Of a DNA stretch of 64,000 bases, positions 63,143 to 64,000 are shown in pieces; the first letter of the stretch is position 1, and each line of letters starts with the position of its first letter. A model generated the notes under the pieces. The model ran no database searches, had not been told where the DNA came from, and saw only the letters and a program-made list of their open reading frames with translations. The DNA comes from Aureivirga marina (GTDB taxonomy: Bacteria; Bacteroidota; Bacteroidia; Flavobacteriales; Flavobacteriaceae): contig NZ_JADPIB010000002.1 of the NCBI RefSeq assembly GCF_015767265.1, positions 62,001-126,000 on the forward strand. Direction: 5' to 3'. The position numbers were made by a program, and so were the translations under genes.

Positions 63143-64000
63143 TTACTGAATTGCATCTACAATTATTTGTTGAATTTTAGTACGAATATTCTCTTTTACT
63201 AAACCTCGATTTTTAGCATTAGGATAAATTCTGTTCGAAAGAAACACATAAATTAATTGTGTCTGTGGATCTGCCCAAACATAAGTTCCTGTAAATCCAC
63301 TATGTCCAAAACTCGATTCTGAAACACAACCACAAGTAACTGAAATTGTAGAATCTAATTGTGGTTTATCAAATCCAACTCCTTTTCTTACACCATTTTT
63401 TTCGAAATATCGATGGTTAAATTTGTGAAATGTTTCTGGTGAAATGTATTGTTTTCCTCCATAATATCCTTCTTGAAGATACATTTGCATTATTTTCGCA
63501 ATATCATTTGCATTCGCAAAAATCCCAGCATGTCCACCAATTCCGCCTTGCATTGCAGCTCCCATATCATGTACATAACCATGTACTAGAGTATTTCGAT
63601 AATAATCGTCTATTTCTGTTGGAACAATTTCATCTTTTTTCATTCCAGCTTGAATCGGATTATAAGTTGTTCTATAAGCTCCTAATGGTTTATAAAAGTA
63701 TTTTTTTGTCAAATAATTTAAATCTTTTCGATATTGTTCTTCAATGTATTTTTTAAATAAGAAATATGGTAAATCACTGTATTTATAACCAACTTTCTTT
63801 CGTTGATCTGCATCAATTACCCTTGAATAAATTGTGTCTTTATAATCATTTCTTAAATATAAATTCGGTGCAACTTTTACATTATATTTTCCTTTGCTAT
63901 AAATTCTATAATATTTAGAGTCTGGCTTTTTAGTTTTAGAATTTAATGTTTTCACATAAAAAGGAATCCAAGCTTTCAACCTTCCATAATGCGACAAAAC
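63143..64000 (-). CDS. Serine hydrolase (beta-lactamase fold), C-terminal part of a probable GH3 fusion (partial)
   Basis: C-terminal ~285 residues; the frame continues past the window edge. The beta-lactamase/transpeptidase-like fold is shown by KYSDLPYFL (the YxN-like motif), MQGGIGGHAGIFANANDIAKIM, GVGFDKPQLD and FGHSGFTGTYVWADPQ (the KTG-like site), ending NVRTKIQQIIVDA. The catalytic SxxK lies upstream, out of view. This exact C-terminus is, to my knowledge, typical of large Bacteroidota proteins in which a glycoside-hydrolase family 3 domain (NagZ-like) precedes a serine hydrolase domain. So the whole gene may act on murein. The fusion is inference. Confidence 0.8.
   Translation of the reverse strand, partial: VLSHYGRLKAWIPFYVKTLNSKTKKPDSKYYRIYSKGKYNVKVAPNLYLRNDYKDTIYSRVIDADQRKKVGYKYSDLPYFLFKKYIEEQYRKDLNYLTKKYFYKPLGAYRTTYNPIQAGMKKDEIVPTEIDDYYRNTLVHGYVHDMGAAMQGGIGGHAGIFANANDIAKIMQMYLQEGYYGGKQYISPETFHKFNHRYFEKNGVRKGVGFDKPQLDSTISVTCGCVSESSFGHSGFTGTYVWADPQTQLIYVFLSNRIYPNAKNRGLVKENIRTKIQQIIVDAIQ

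Overview
The window is AT-rich chromosomal DNA (roughly 30% G+C by eye) from a member of the Bacteroidota, most likely family Flavobacteriaceae. The evidence is consistent: two proteins end in type IX secretion (T9SS) sorting domains and a PorQ gene is present; many lipoproteins have short lipoboxes, and one carries an SDDD-type surface-export tail; starts are preceded by the Bacteroidota -7 box TAnnTTTG rather than by Shine-Dalgarno sites; and a partial lepB is followed by a WbqC-family gene, an order usual in flavobacteria. I see no rRNA, tRNA, CRISPR array, transposase or phage gene.

Layout. 1-1.6 kb: C-terminal part of lepB, then a wbqC-like gene. 1.7-5.9 kb (minus strand): a 2-oxo acid dehydrogenase E2, hemN, and a degenerate Ric/ScdA-like hemerythrin protein. 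6.1-11.2 kb: a 1671-residue PKD-type T9SS cargo protein. 11.7-13.9 kb: a UPF0173 hydrolase and a propeller-like protein separated by a 21/63-bp tandem repeat. 14-16.6 kb: an outer-membrane barrel plus an amidohydrolase lipoprotein. 16.8-21.2 kb: a small CxxxC/His-rich protein, a TonB-dependent receptor and a CxCC sialidase-fold lipoprotein, possibly a metal-uptake unit. 21.2-26.6 kb: a complete peptide secretion cassette, consisting of a 49-residue double-glycine precursor that is easily missed, a VKOR-thioredoxin fusion, a C39-peptidase ABC exporter and an HlyD adaptor. 27-29 kb: a C40 peptidase and a thiolase. 29.4-33.4 kb: surface lipoproteins and a second T9SS cargo protein. 33.5-37.2 kb: mazG, then an HAD phosphatase, a GT-C enzyme and a UbiA prenyltransferase that look like a polyprenyl-phosphate-pentose pathway. 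37.2-39.7 kb: DUF5606, def, ruvX and dapD. 39.7-45.6 kb (plus strand): four glycosyltransferases, a Sua5/YrdC gene and cca. 45.7-51.4 kb: a lipocalin-like lipoprotein, lon, queE, two small exported or membrane proteins and a conserved 74-residue protein. 51.4-57.6 kb: ligA, a LOG-like gene, DUF4268, a sulfurtransferase, porQ and cmk. 57.8-64 kb: a duplicated-domain exported protein, a D-Ala-D-Ala dipeptidase, a methyltransferase, hemF, DUF4159, a Trp-rich lipoprotein, rplS and the C-terminal part of a serine hydrolase.

How genes work together. The best candidate system is the peptide cassette. The precursor has a GG leader that the C39 domain of the exporter should cut. Its core has four cysteines, which the co-encoded VKOR-thioredoxin protein could oxidise, and HlyD would complete the export path. 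A strong promoter lies upstream and a terminator-like hairpin follows the precursor, which suggests that much more precursor than exporter is made. Other units are the receptor/lipoprotein cluster at 16.8-21.2 kb, the UbiA-GT-HAD unit, and the glycosyltransferase block that probably builds a surface saccharide. HemN and HemF are both present, so haem can be made with or without oxygen.

Non-coding signals include a dispersed structured repeat (two copies 52 kb apart), a second GC-richer hairpin repeat near 18.1-18.2 kb, about twenty intrinsic terminators, and thirteen exact TAnnTTTG boxes.
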